Part shown: positions 46,353-57,946 of the stretch, one piece after another
How the letters are laid out: each line of letters opens with the position of its first letter
Numbering within the stretch: the stretch's first letter is position 1
Assembly: GCA_014529385.2 (NCBI GenBank)
Contig: CM043946.1
Span: 34,552,558-34,616,557, forward strand
Direction: 5' to 3'
Source: Adiantum capillus-veneris
Lineage: Eukaryota; Streptophyta; Polypodiopsida; Polypodiales; Pteridaceae
Length of the DNA stretch: 64,000 bases
Position numbers and translations under genes: made by a program
Notes under the pieces: model-generated
Told to the model about the DNA's origin: nothing
What the model saw: only the letters and a program-made list of their open reading frames with translations
The model's database searches: none

Positions 46353-47131
46353 CACTATTCTCTTAGGGTTCAAATTGTTAGAATCCTCAATCATGAGGCT
46401 GTATGATATTTTTGACAAAGTGTTAGAGAATCTCTGAGTCTAAAATGGGTTCTAAAGACTGCAGTCATCTTTGATTCACGCTTCCTTCAGTTGAGTGATT
46501 GCTCCCTTGGTCCAAGACGCTCCGATTCCTATTTTGGTATAATCTTCCTTATCGTAAGTTCATGAACAATTGGTATTGCAGAATCCAAACCAGGTTACAT
46601 TATTAGCTAGTTTTAATTCCCTATTTTGATCTTACTTGATGGGTAGTATCCTCTAGTACCTACAATCTGTCAATAAAGGCTTGATAGTTGTGAGCTTACA
46701 GTCGTTCCTATTATTTTTGGCTTTTAATCGATAAAATTTAACCAAGTTTTTCAATAGCACACAATTCTACATACATCAACAATTTAGGTCTAATTTCAAT
46801 TTTGAAAGAGCCTCCAGACTCTTTGTGATTCCCTCTAGCTATGGTGCAACAATTTGTCAGAGGAACACGGATCGCGATCCATGTACCTTAGTGCCAAATG
46901 TACTGAAACTTGACTCATAGCTAGTCCTTGGCCTATTGATGTGGGCTATATGGTTATTGAGTGTTTTGGAGTTTTTTAGGTCAACCAAAAGTTTTTAGGA
47001 TATGTTCCAGTGGTTCCCCCCTTGATATGATTTTTATCCCTTTGGCCTTCTTTTTGAACTTTTTTGATAAGGGTTCCTTGGGAGAAAGTACTGTAAATGT
47101 TATCACTTTTCTACTTGCCCAATATCAGCTC
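46353..47131. other. Non-coding stretch with one GGATCGCGATCC palindrome
   Basis: No gene seen; an isolated 67-codon frame at 46961-47164 runs into the tandem array and is probably chance. CACGGATCGCGATCCATG at 46866-46883 is the same palindrome type as in the tandem array that follows, so this may be a diverged flanking unit. Confidence 0.4.
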
Positions 47132-50100
47132 AAAAGATCCATGTTTGACAAGATTTTGGAATGATTTGCTTGTGAGTTGGTGACTAAGGGTATAGTGATG
47201 CTCTTCCCTAAATCGTTTTGAATTTGACCAACTTTTTCCTTCTCAAAAGCAAGATTTTGTGTCTACTTTGTAGTTTTTGCAAACAAATCCTTTTTTGGTA
47301 TTTATGCCAGGTTTTTCCACTTTTTGGCTATGGCTCCTTTTAGAAAAGTTGTTCCCTTAGTAGTCAGGAGTGCATTGGTCAAATTTCAGTGTCAGATGTC
47401 TACCAGGAACATGGATCGCGCAGGTACATGGATCACGATCCATGTTGGGAAGCATCTGGTCATGATTTTTGATTCTGCTGGTTCCATACTTCTAGTTGAT
47501 CCTAATTCTCTTCCCTTTTTAAAATTGGACAAGTAAAAGTTCAGTTTCTCCAAGTTTTTCTCAATTTCCAAGGTTTTGCCCCACTTAACCCAATTTCTTG
47601 ATTTATATGATCTTTTAGCAGTCTATTTCTTACCAAAATCACGGTTCTGATACCTGAGAACCTGTTCTAAGCAAAGAAAACAATTTCAACTCCTTTTGTC
47701 AAAAAGGTACATGGATCGCAATCCATGTTGCATAGGAAAATTGGAAAATTTCTACACAATCTATTTCTAGCAAGCTTGTCTCTCCCCTTTTTAAAGGTTT
47801 TGTTGAGTTTGGTTCAGTCAATTTTTCAACATTTTAGAGTTATGGTCTTTGACACCAAAATAAGATTCTTGACATCTTTTTGCTCAATCCTTTTGGCCCC
47901 GAATGATGGTGCAAATTGTTACTTAACCTAGTCCTAGAAACGGAAATAAATCCACAAACATAAATGAATTTAAGAGTATGAAAACGACAATGAAGTGTGT
48001 GGTGAAACACTTTACAAGCATGGGAAAATCAAAGAATGAAATACTCTCTTGTACTTCATTGACAAAAGATCCATGTTTGACAAGATTTTGGAATGATTTG
48101 CTTGTGAGTTGGTGACTAAGGGTATAGTGATGCTCTTCCCTAAATCGTTTTGAATTTGACCAACTTTTTCCTTCTCAAAAGCAAGATTTTGTGTCTACTT
48201 TGTAGTTTTTGCAAACAAATCCTTTTTTGGTATTTATGCCAGGTTTTTCCACTTTTTGGCTATGGCTCCTTTTAGAAAAGTTGTTCCCTTAGTAGTCAGG
48301 AGTGCATTGGTCAAATTTCAGTGTCAAATGTCTACCAGGAACATGGATCGCACAGGTACATGGATCACGATCCATGTTGGGAAGCATCTGGTCATGATTT
48401 TTGATTCTGTTGGTTCCATACTTCTAGTTGATCCTAATTCTCTTCCCTTTTTAAAATTGGACAAGTAAAAGTTCAGTTTCTCCAAGTTTTTCTCAATTTC
48501 CAAGGTTTTGCCCCACTTAACCCAATTTCTTGATTTATATGATCTTTTAGCAGTCTATTTCTTACCAAAATCACGGTTCTGATACCTGAGAACCTGTTCT
48601 AAGCAAAGAAAACAATTTCAACTCCTTTTGTCAAAAAGGTACATGGATCGCAATCCATGTTGCATAGGAAAATTGGAAAATTTCTACACAATCTATTTCT
48701 AGCAAGCTTGTCTCTCCCCTTTTTAAAGGTTTTGTTGAGTTTGGTTCAGTCAATTTTTCAACATTTTAGAGTTATGGTCTTTGACACCAAAATAAGATTC
48801 TGGACATCTTTTTGCTCAATCCTTTTGGCCCCGAATGATGGTGCAAATTGTTACTTAACCTAGTCCTAGAAACGGAAATAAATCCACAAACATAAATGAA
48901 TTTAAGAGTATAAAAACGACAATGAAGTGTGTGGTGAAACACTTTACAAGCATGGGAAAATCAAAGAATGAAATACTCTCTTGTACTTCATTGACAAAAG
49001 ATCCATGTTTGACAAGATTTTGGAATGATTTGCTTGTGAGTTGGTGACTAAGGGTATAGTGATGCTCTTCCCTAAATCGTTTTGAATTTGACCAACTTTT
49101 TCCTTCTCAAAAGCAAGATTTTGTGTCTACTTTGTAGTTTTTGCAAACAAATCCTTTTTTGGTATTTATGCCATGTTTTTCCACTTTTTGGCTATGGCTC
49201 CTTTTAGAAAAGTTGTTCCCTTAGTAGTCAGGAGTGCATTGGTCAAATTTCAGTGTCAGATGTCTACCAGGAACATGGATCGCGCAGGTACATGGATCAC
49301 GATCCATGTTGGGAAGCATCTGGTCATGATTTTTGATTCTGCTGGTTCCATACTTCTAGTTGATCCTAATTCTCTTCCCTTTTTAAAATTGGACAAGTAA
49401 AAGTTCAGTTTCTCCAAGTTTTTCTCAATTTCCAAGGTTTTGCCCCACTTAACCCAATTTCTTGATTTATATGATCTTTTAGCAGTCTATTTCTTACCAA
49501 AATCACGGTTCTGATACCTGAGAACCTGTTCTAAGCAAAGAAAACAATTTCAACTCCTTTTGTCAAAAAGGTACATGGATCGCAATCCATGTTGCATAGG
49601 AAAATTGGAAAATTTCTACACAATCTATTTCTAGCAAGCTTGTCTCTCCCCTTTTTAAAGGTTTTGTTGAGTTTGGTTCAGTCAATTTTTCAACATTTTA
49701 GAGTTATGGTCTTTGACACCAAAATAAGATTCTGGACATCTTTTTGCTCAATCCTTTTGGCCCCGAATGATGGTGCAAATTGTTACTTAACCTAGTCCTA
49801 GAAACGGAAATAAATCCACAAACATAAATGAATTTAAGAGTATAAAAACGACAATGAAGTGTGTGGTGAAACACTTTACAAGCATGGGAAAATCAAAGAA
49901 TGAAATACTCTCTTGTACTTCATTGACAAAAGATCCATGTTTGACAAGATTTTGGAATGATTTGCTTGTGAGTTGGTGACTAAGGGTATAGTGATGCTCT
50001 TCCCTAAATCGTTTTGAATTTGACCAACTTTTTCCTTCTCAAAAGCAAGATTTTGTGTCTACTTTGTAGTTTTTGCAAACAAATCCTTTTTTGGTATTTA

Positions 50101-50859
50101 TGCCATGTTTTTCCACTTTTTGGCTATGGCTCCTTTTAGAAAAGTTGTTCCCTTAGTAGTCAGGAGTGCATTGGTCAAATTTCAGTGTCAGATGTCTACC
50201 AGGAACATGGATCGCGCAGGTACATGGATCACGATCCATGTTGGGAAGCATCTGGTCATGATTTTTGATTCTGCTGGTTCCATACTTCTAGTTGATCCTA
50301 ATTCTCTTCCCTTTTTAAAATTGGACAAGTAAAAGTTCAGTTTCTCCAAGTTTTTCTCAATTTCCAAGGTTTTGCCCCACTTAACCCAATTTCTTGATTT
50401 ATATGATCTTTTAGCAGTCTATTTCTTACCAAAATCACGGTTCTGATACCTGAGAACCTGTTCTAAGCAAAGAAAACAATTTCAACTCCTTTTGTCAAAA
50501 AGGTACATGGATCGCAATCCATGTTGCATAGGAAAATTGGAAAATTTCTACACAATCTATTTCTAGCAAGCTTGTCTCTCCCCTTTTTAAAGGTTTTGTT
50601 GAGTTTGGTTCAGTCAATTTTTCAACATTTTAGAGTTATGGTCTTTGACACCAAAATAAGATTCTGGACATCTTTTTGCTCAATCCTTTTGGCCCCGAAT
50701 GATGGTGCAAATTGTTACTTAACCTAGTCCTAGAAACGGAAATAAATCCACAAACATAAATGAATTTAAGAGTATAAAAACGACAATGAAGTGTGTGGTG
50801 AAACACTTTACAAGCATGGGAAAATCAAAGAATGAAATACTCTCTTGTACTTCATTGAC
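47132..50859 (+). repeat. Tandem array: exactly four 932-bp units
   Basis: Units start at 47132, 48064, 48996 and 49928 (AAAAGATCCATGTTTGAC) and end ...TACTTCATTGAC. Only a handful of substitutions separate them; for example units 1-2 share GCCAGG where units 3-4 have GCCATG. Each unit has two palindromes, CATGGATCACGATCCATG and CATGGATCGCAATCCATG, 283 bp apart, plus a half site CATGGATCGCG. The short ORFs that recur in every unit have no recognised homology and no sign of selection. Confidence 0.95.
47427..47444. other. Palindromic site in unit 1 (repeated in each unit)
   Basis: CATGGATCACGATCCATG: 8-bp arms around a 2-bp centre. Copies at 48359, 49291 and 50223. The companion site CATGGATCGCAATCCATG is at 47710, 48642, 49574 and 50506. 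Could be binding sites for a dimeric protein, or simply relics. Confidence 0.7.
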
Positions 50860-51414
50860 AGATTTCTTTGCTCATAAGGAGTAGCACTGGCTAGTCTCAG
50901 ACTCCAGTCTCTACTAAGCATTAAACTTATGTCAAGCTGCTTTACTGCCTATATGTAAATGAAATGGGTGTCAAAAGATTTTGATGGGATTTTTTGTACA
51001 CTATGTCACTCACCACCTAAGGATCAACTTCCTCAGCAACGAAACCAATGTTAGCGGCTCGTCGCAATGGACGTCTGCAACATAGCTTTTTGTACTAACA
51101 TAATGTCAATATGCAAGGAAGCAACTCGGGATGGGGCACGGAGACTTAAAAGAGTGTCAATCTCATCAAAATGAACTTTGAGGGCTACTCATACTACGAC
51201 AAAAGCAAATCAACCACTTCCTAGTCAGAGAATTAGTATGCATCCAATCTCACCGCTCTAGGTCATCACGTCATTTCAGCATTCAAATGAATTCAGAATG
51301 CAACGAAACTTAACACTAGTTTGGTACCAAAACAAGACACATAAATGTCATTTTTTTACAAATTTAAATTAAATGCTACTTGCGTTAGACGGTTTATTTA
51401 AGAACACCCTCTTG
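50860..51414. other. Non-coding stretch
   Basis: Nothing recognisable between the tandem array and the retrotransposon's left LTR. Confidence 0.4.
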
Positions 51415-51418
51415 ATAT
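51415..51418. repeat. 4-bp target-site duplication ATAT (left)
   Basis: Matches ATAT at 61986-61989. Confidence 0.6.
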
Positions 51419-51564
51419 TGACGGACGCAAAGCTGACCTCTAAAACGTCGGGGGCCGAATGGCTCGCCTCGAGCCTGCCACGGTAAAGCGAATAGGGGGC
51501 ACCACCTAGCTTTGAGCGGCTAGGACGCAAAGCCCACGATGATATGAACACCGCAAGCCTACAT

Positions 51565-51657
<93 letters not shown>

Positions 51658-53259
51658 ACACTCGCAATTGATGAAAACAACCTCGGGGGTGTGAGGGTGA
51701 GTTATTTTTGCAATATTTACGAGGTGGCATGCCGTGGTGGTAGAGAGGTAGGGGGAGGAGATGGTGCAACCTACTTGGTGCGTTCTCTAGGGCGACTCAA
51801 TGACAATAAATACTCATTGCCAAGAGCGTGCATACGTGTGTGCATCGACCATTGGAGTCGAGAGATGGATGTGGTTCCCTTCGCATGGTGCAATTTCCAA
51901 GGCAAACCCAACACACAAGACCCCCTTCCCGTGATGGTGTCAATCCCTCCTACTACACTGTACCCAATGCTTGGTTCCACATAAGTTGCCCCCCCCGATA
52001 GTGACCTCTCAGTGCCAATTTATAGGTGTTGGCTGCTTGGATTATGGTAATCCTAGTGTGGTTAGGGTAATCTTAATCAGGGAGACAAAGCAAGTGGTGG
52101 GCCCGGTGTGGTTGACCCTTGCTTTGTTTTGGGGAGGGTTATTAAAAGATGGGAATCTCTAGGTGGGCCTTTGTGACCATCACCTAGAGAGAGGATATTT
52201 ACAAAAATGGAAATTTACAATGGCTCGGGTGAAAAACTGAAGATAATGGTAAAATAACCTAAAAATTACTGGGATGGCGTCGTGGTTGCGTGTTGTCGAC
52301 GAATGGCGTGTTGTCGGTGCGTCGGTCTTGAGCGTACTTCTTTTCGGAGTCGGCTGGGGCATGCTTTTGGCGCATTTTCTCTTTTTGTTGTTGGCGACGC
52401 GTGCTCTGGATCGTCTTCTTCTTTTGTTGATGTCGATGGCATTTTGCTTGTTCTTCTTCTTTTGTATTTTGTCGGTGAGTGCGTATATGCGTGGTGTGTG
52501 TGTGTGTGTGAGTGTGGCATATATGTGTATATATGTGTATTTGCGGGTGAGTGCGTATATGTATATGTGTGTGCGCACGCGTGCGTGGGAACAAGGGAAG
52601 AGGGGGTACTATATAAATATATAATTTTTATATATATATTTTTTATTTTTTTCTTTGATGCCCGCGGCTTGTTCTTCTGCGCAAGGCGGAAAGAGAGGGG
52701 GGGGTAGGATAGGGTGTGTGTGTGTGTGTGTGTGGGTGAGTGAGAGAGGGGGGGGTGTGTTGTCTTGCATGGGGGCTTGAGGACGAAGGGGGATTAAGTC
52801 AATGGGGGGGTGTGAATGAGCAGAAGGAGGGTGAGGCGAGCGGGTGGGGAAGAGGGAGGAGGGGTTAGGGGAGGGAATATTGGTGGGCCAAAGGGGGGGG
52901 GGGGGGTGTGAAATGAGGGTAGAGGGTAATGGGAGAGGGGTGATTAGGGTGAGTGTAAGAGTGGGGGGGGGGGGTGTTTCTCAAGCGGCTCATACCGAGG
53001 GAGCACGAGAGAGGGGTTGGGGGTTTCTTCTCTGAGTTTTTGCCTGGCCGGGGAGGGTAAATCGGGAGAGAGATATTAGGAAAGGGGGGTATGTAAGGAA
53101 AATGGGGGGGGGAGAGAGTGGGAGGGTTTTATCTGATGCCCGTAGGGCGGGAGGGGAAAAAATAAGTTACGGTGGGGGGTACTGAGGGGGGGGGGGGGGG
53201 GGGGGGGTGAAATGAGTTTTTTTCTTTTTTTTCTTTGATTTTCCGAAAGTCGGCTATCA
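51419..53259 (-). repeat. 3' LTR of the 10.6 kb element
   Basis: On the minus strand TGATAGCCGACTTTCGG...TCCGTCA. Contains (GA)n at 51570-51657, (TG)n near 52495 and 52718, and G tracts up to about 23 at 53185-53207 (plus strand). Frames over it are simple-sequence artefacts. Confidence 0.9.
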
Positions 53260-53276
53260 TTAGCCCTCTCTCTTTT
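53260..53276 (-). promoter_or_regulatory. Polypurine tract
   Basis: On the minus strand AAAAGAGAGAGGGCTAA directly precedes the 3' LTR; primes plus-strand DNA synthesis in this element class. Confidence 0.7.
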
Positions 53277-53288
53277 GGCTAGAGGAAT

Positions 53289-54661
53289 TCATGCTTCTAA
53301 CCCTTCTTCAGTTTCTTCAGCTGTAGAGTTAGAGGGTTCTCCCTCTTCTGGAATGTCTAGCACGAATTCTGGGTCAAACCTAAGAAAATACCTCTTCAGT
53401 CTCCATCCATTGACTCTAGTCTTGTGAATTCTCCCATCTGCTTCCGTCAGCTTATAGCTGCCGTTGTCGTAGCGTTTCTTGATGATGAATGGCCCGTCCC
53501 ATCTGGGTTGAAATTTCTTATCCTTCTTGGTATCAAACCTGTTGTCGTATCGCAGTACTAGCATGCCTTTTTCCAGTCCTTTCTCTTTAAGCCCTTGATT
53601 GAAAGTGAGTCGGTGTCGTTCTGCCTGTGCTTCATAGTGATTGATTGCTTCTTCCCTATCCAGTTGGAGTCTCTCTAGATCGAAGATGTGGTTTCAAAGG
53701 TTTACGATTGGACGGTGGGTCTGGCTGGCCAAGACTCGTAAGCTGGCTATTTGTCCCTCAATTGGTAGAATTGCCTCCTTCCCATAAACTAGATGGAAAG
53801 GGGTGAAACCTAGTGATGTTCGGAACGTTGTTCTGTAGGCCCAAAGAGCTGCCATGAGATGTTTATCCCAATCTCCTATATGGTTGCTCACCTGTTTTGT
53901 GATGATCTTGCAAATCATTCCATTTACCTTCTCTACCAGACCATTGCATTGTGGATAGTATGGTGTGGAATGCCGACGTGTGATGCCTAACTTCTTCATC
54001 GATTCCCCTACCACATCACCTTTGAATCCTAGTCCTCTATCTGATATTATCTAAAGAGGAGTGCCAAAACGGCAAACGATATGCTAAAAAACAAACTTTG
54101 CCACCTCTTGGGCTGTAATGCGGGTGGTGGCCATTGCTTCTGCCCATCGCATCATGTAGTCTACACCCACTATGATGTATAGTTTACCTGATTGGGCCCT
54201 TGGTAAGGGACCAATTGCATCTATTTCCCATTTCTCAAATGGACCATATGAAATGATAGGGGTTTGTGGCTCGTAGGTTAGCATGCGATCACTGGCTACT
54301 TGACAAGCCTTACATGTTTTACACCAATGGTGCACATCTCTGTTCAAACTAGGCCAAAAGTATCCATCTTGTAGAATCTTCCTATTGGTGATATCTAGAG
54401 CAAAATGACCACCACAGACGCCGTCATGGCAGCTTGAAATTACCTCTGTGATTTCACTGCAGGTTGGCACCCGCCTGAGAATTTGATCCTTGCCCTTACA
54501 ATACAAGTGGTCGTCTATAAGGCGGTACCTAGTAGCCTTCCTTACCAGCCATTGCTTTTGTCCTTTAGTGTGTCCTGCTGGACATTCCCCTGTATTCAGA
54601 AAGCTGATGATATCAGGCATAGCGTCACTGCCTTGGAAGAGGGGTAGCTTTAATTTGATTG
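53289..54661 (-). pseudogene. int: Integrase of the 10.6 kb element
   Basis: Minus-strand 54620-54084 has the H2C2 zinc domain (CHDGVCGGHFA and HHWCKTCKACQ) and the core start WEIDAIGPLP. The frame passes a TAG at 54084 and a second at about 54054, between GTPL and IISDRG. It then reads IISDRGLGF (second Asp), 54014-53694 with YYPQCNGLVEKVNG (Glu) and ALWAYRTTFRTSLGFTPFHL, and 53564-53289 with the C-terminal module (RWDGPFIIKKRYDNGSYKLT). The catalytic D-D-E residues are intact; the stops and the break at about 53690 are the only visible defects. Confidence 0.85.
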
Positions 54662-54664
54662 CTC

Positions 54665-55263
54665 CTATGGGACATCTTGTATTCTTTTTTTAGCTAGTGC
54701 ATCTGCCTCTTGATTTTCTGCTCTGGGAATATGGAAGAGTTTTACTACTTCAAACTTCTTCAGAAGGTCCTTAACCTGGCGAAGTTGACCAAGTAAAACC
54801 GGATTTTTGCACTCCCAGGTGCCATTTATCTGCTTTATCAAAAGCAAAGCGTCGCCGAACACATTCAAGCGCTCAATTTTTTGTGAAATACATTGTTCCA
54901 GCCCAAGGATTAGGGCTGCATATTCTGCCTCATTGTTAGAGTGGGAGTGTAATAACTGTCCCATGGAGAATACTCTTTCCTATTGTTCATTGAAAATGAC
55001 CATGCCTGCTGCAGACTGATCCATTGTTCTCTTGTATGATCCGTCAAAGAAAAGAGAGTGAGCTCTCTCTAGCTTAGGGCTCTCTTTACCTGGTATTCCT
55101 TCCTTTGCTTCCATGTTGACCTTCAGTTTCTTCTCGTAGTGGCGATGAGTAAGAATTCCTGCTAGGCTAACCCTGGTGGAGTTTTCTACTTGCATGGTGT
55201 AATCAAACTCTTGTAGTCTAATTAACCACTTTGAGATCCTAGATGAGACGGGTGAAAGCGTGG
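54665..55263 (-). pseudogene. rnh: Second RNase H of the 10.6 kb element
   Basis: Minus-strand 55263-54980 gives SRISKWLIRLQEFDYTM (end of the first RNase H/connection) then HSLFFDGSYKRTMDQSAAGM. After a TAG (54982-54980) it continues in frame as HSHSNNEAEYAALILGLEQC, LNVFGDALLLIKQ and HIPRAENQEADALAKK. The four catalytic acids of RNase HI (FDGS, NEAE, GDA, EAD) are all present. Position before integrase and similarity to cellular-type RNase H mark it as the extra domain of Tat-lineage elements. Confidence 0.85.
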
Positions 55264-55498
55264 TTTGGTGGTACAAAAAAAGGACCTATTTTACTTCTAC
55301 CAATGAAAAAGTGGGGACTGGTAAATTTTTTGTAGTTTAGGTCAAAACTTGTCGGACCTTGTGTTTTTAGATTCTTCTTTTGAAGATCTATCCACTGATA
55401 TATAGTATGATAGGTAGTTTTTCATGTGACATGTAGAAATTGTAACTTAAAGATTTGTCAAAGGTGCTGTCAAGGACAATCCTTTTTGTACCACCAAA
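55264..55498. mobile_element. MITE (235 bp) inserted in pol
   Basis: Terminal inverted repeats TTTGGTGGTACAAAAA at both ends. Outside them, CACGC(TTT) and CATGC(TTT) on the minus strand look like a TSD with one change. Coding sequence of the first RNase H stops at one side (HMDVWLKA) and resumes at the other (TLSPVSSRI). The related element at 32680-45282 lacks it. Confidence 0.8.
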
Positions 55499-56645
55499 GC
55501 ATGCTTTTAGCCAAACATCCATGTGTCGCATTACATAAGGGAAAACTTCTTCCATTGTCAGGATTACAAATGGTGTAGGCAGGAGATAGGAGTGGAACTT
55601 CTTGGTAGCAAACATTAGTGCCAGAACCATGTGTTCTACTTCGGTGAATCCCTTTTCTGATGGGGTCATGACTCGACTAGAGAAGTAAATAGGGCGCATG
55701 AAAGAAGTTTTGGGATCCTCTTGCATGAACACTACTCCCAGAGTATCATTTCCCACACTAGGGTTTATATAGAATGGCTCGTCCAACTTAGGAGGTGAAA
55801 TAGTGGGAAGATTAGATAGGACTTGCTTTACCTCAGTGAACTGCTGCGCATTCTCTTCACTCCATGAGAAAACAATCCTTTGGGTGAGTTGTTGTAGGGG
55901 AAGGACTACTTGAGATAGTAGGTGAATGAACCTGCTTAAATATCTTACCTTCTGAAGGAAATAAACCAACTTCTTGGCAGTGGTGGGAGATGATAAAGAT
56001 ACCAGAGCTTGAATTTTGCTAGGGTCAGCCTCGATTCCTTTTGATGAAATTACATGACCAAGGAGAGTGACCTTGCTCTCACCTATGTGACACTTGTCCA
56101 CGTTGAGTTGGCCATCTAGGGTTTGTAGCCTGGTTAAGCCATCATAGACTTTGCTTAGATGAAGGGCTCGTGAGCTATAGATGCAAAAATCATCTATGAA
56201 AACCCATATTGATGTTCCAAAGTAGGGTTGGCAAACAAAGGTCACATAGCATTGAAATGTGGCTGGGGCGTTGGTGAGGCCAAATGGCATCACTCTGTAG
56301 GCAAAAAATCCCCAAGGTGTGATGAAGGTTGTCTTCTTCTGATCCTCCTCCACAATGCTAATCTGGAAGTATCCTGAGTAGCCATCGCATACTGTGTAGA
56401 GTTCGTGACCTGCCACTTCATTGAGTATTCCATCCTGGAATGGGAGGGGAAAATGGTCCCTCTTCGTGGCTGCATTGAGAGGTTTATAATCCACACAGAT
56501 TCTCCATTTACCATTTTTTTTGTGTGACTACTAATGGGGAGACCCATTCTGAGTCTTCGACAGGGTAGATGAAACCTGCTTGTAGCAAAATCCTTACTTC
56601 TTTAAGCCATGCCTCTTGTTGTATTACTCCAAGTCTTTTGAGCTT
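55499..56645 (-). pseudogene. rt: Reverse transcriptase and first RNase H of the 10.6 kb element
   Basis: On the minus strand, 56494-55499 reads as one open frame: CVDYKPLNAATKRDHFPLPF, CDGYSGYFQISI, TPWGFFAYRVMPFGLTNAP and the catalytic VFIDDFCIYS. LLGHVISSKGIEADPSK follows, then the degenerate first RNase H (FYINPSVGNDTLGVVFMQ, FTEVEHMVLALMFATKKF), ended by the MITE. Upstream, AWLKEVRILLQAGF leads into LVVTQKK, where the frame shifts at a run of eight T (56514-56521). Without that indel and the MITE the domain would be full length. Confidence 0.9.
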
Positions 56646-57833
56646 CTATACTACGGGTTTACTGCCTTCCTTGAGCTTTATGTGGTGTTGCACTACTGTA
56701 ATTCTTGGGATCTTATCATAGCCATCAATGAACAAAGTAGTGAAGTTGCCTAACATGGAGACATACTCCTTCCTTTCTTCATTGGTTAACTCATTTGAGA
56801 GCATTTTTTGTAGCCTACCTGCATCCTCCAATGACTGCTTACCTGATGGTCCCTCTTGGTTTGCTGAGGTTGCTTCAGATTGTGTTAATGTGTTTGGGTC
56901 TTTAAGAATGACTCCCATTACTTCGATGCTACTGTCACTCCCATCGGTGGTGGTTGTGTCTTCTCCTGAAGTAGACGAGGAGTCGCTCGTGGACTCGTCC
57001 GCTGAAGCCTCCAAGATCATACTGCGCTGCTTTCCAGTCCTCATGTCGTAGAATATGGACTTCCCTTTAGCATCCTTCATCTGGATCATCCCGATGCTCC
57101 AGTCTTGTTTGGCTTCCATTGCAATAAGCCAAGGACTTCCAAGAATGATGGGGTAGCCCTGCCCTTTGTGTGGCATAAAGAAGATGTCTACCTCCACTTC
57201 CGTATTGAATGCTTTCACTTTGACCGCATTTACAATGCCTACGCATTTTACTCTTACATTGTTTGCCATCTTGGCTCGGCAGGGTGCCGGCCTACTTACC
57301 TCTAGACCTAGATGGTGCATCATCTTTTCACTCATGATGCATATTTACGTGCCACCATCTATGTAGACGTTTGAAATCCACTGCCCTTTGATGTGAGCGT
57401 CCATGGTTGGCAAGATGTCATCGAGATCCCTCCCAGAGATAGCCCCAGCTATCCGTGGTTTTGATTTCCTCGTACTTACCATTTTCGTCCATTGCCTCCT
57501 CATTCTGTGTGCAAGGTGGAGTAATTGGGGCCAAGTTATCTTCAGGCCCTGCATTAACACATCCTGAACTAAGTCATAGGGTTGTGCTTCCTCACCTAGT
57601 GAGAAGTCCACGATGTCTATCTTCCGCCGCGGTTTAGCTGCTTGCTTGCTAGACTCGTCTTTCCCTTTAATCTTCTCTTCTCTTTGAGATGCCTCCTCGT
57701 GCCTCGAATGTTTCACTCCCATAGCATCTACTTCTTCTACCTTCGCTTTTCCTTTGTGCTTCTCTCGAGCTGACTCTTCTACCTTCGCCTTCCCTTTAGC
57801 CTCTAAGCTAATGACACTCACCGCTTGGTTCAC
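56646..57833 (-). pseudogene. pro: Protease and linker of the 10.6 kb element
   Basis: 57833-57345 starts with a Lys/Glu-rich spacer and reaches the protease active site VYIDGGT, where a TAA (57347-57345) interrupts; the expected codon by context is CAA. The frame continues in 57335-56646 with ICIMSEKMMHHLGLEV, FFMPHKGQGYPIILGSPWLI, then an acidic Ser/Thr-rich linker. A TAG at 56648-56646 ends it just before the RT region. It would cleave Gag-Pol; the stop inside the active-site block disables it. Confidence 0.8.
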
Positions 57834-57946
57834 CGCAGGTGGTGGAGGTAGTGGCGGAATGAGAGGTTGGGGTGGTGATTGCTGTTGTATAGGTGGTCAC
57901 AGGATTTGGATTGCTGGGATTAGTCCTGGCTGCCTTGGTGGTGGTC

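Noticed and set aside
47324-50727. Repeated ORFs starting MAMAPFRK and MLHRKIGK in each 932-bp unit
   Set aside because: They recur only because the units are near-identical; no homology, and substitutions are not codon-biased as far as can be seen.
52274-52707. Plus-strand ORFs up to 141 codons in the LTR at 51419-53259
   Set aside because: They lie antisense to the element in low-complexity GT-rich sequence; the hydrophobic look comes from TTT/TTG runs.
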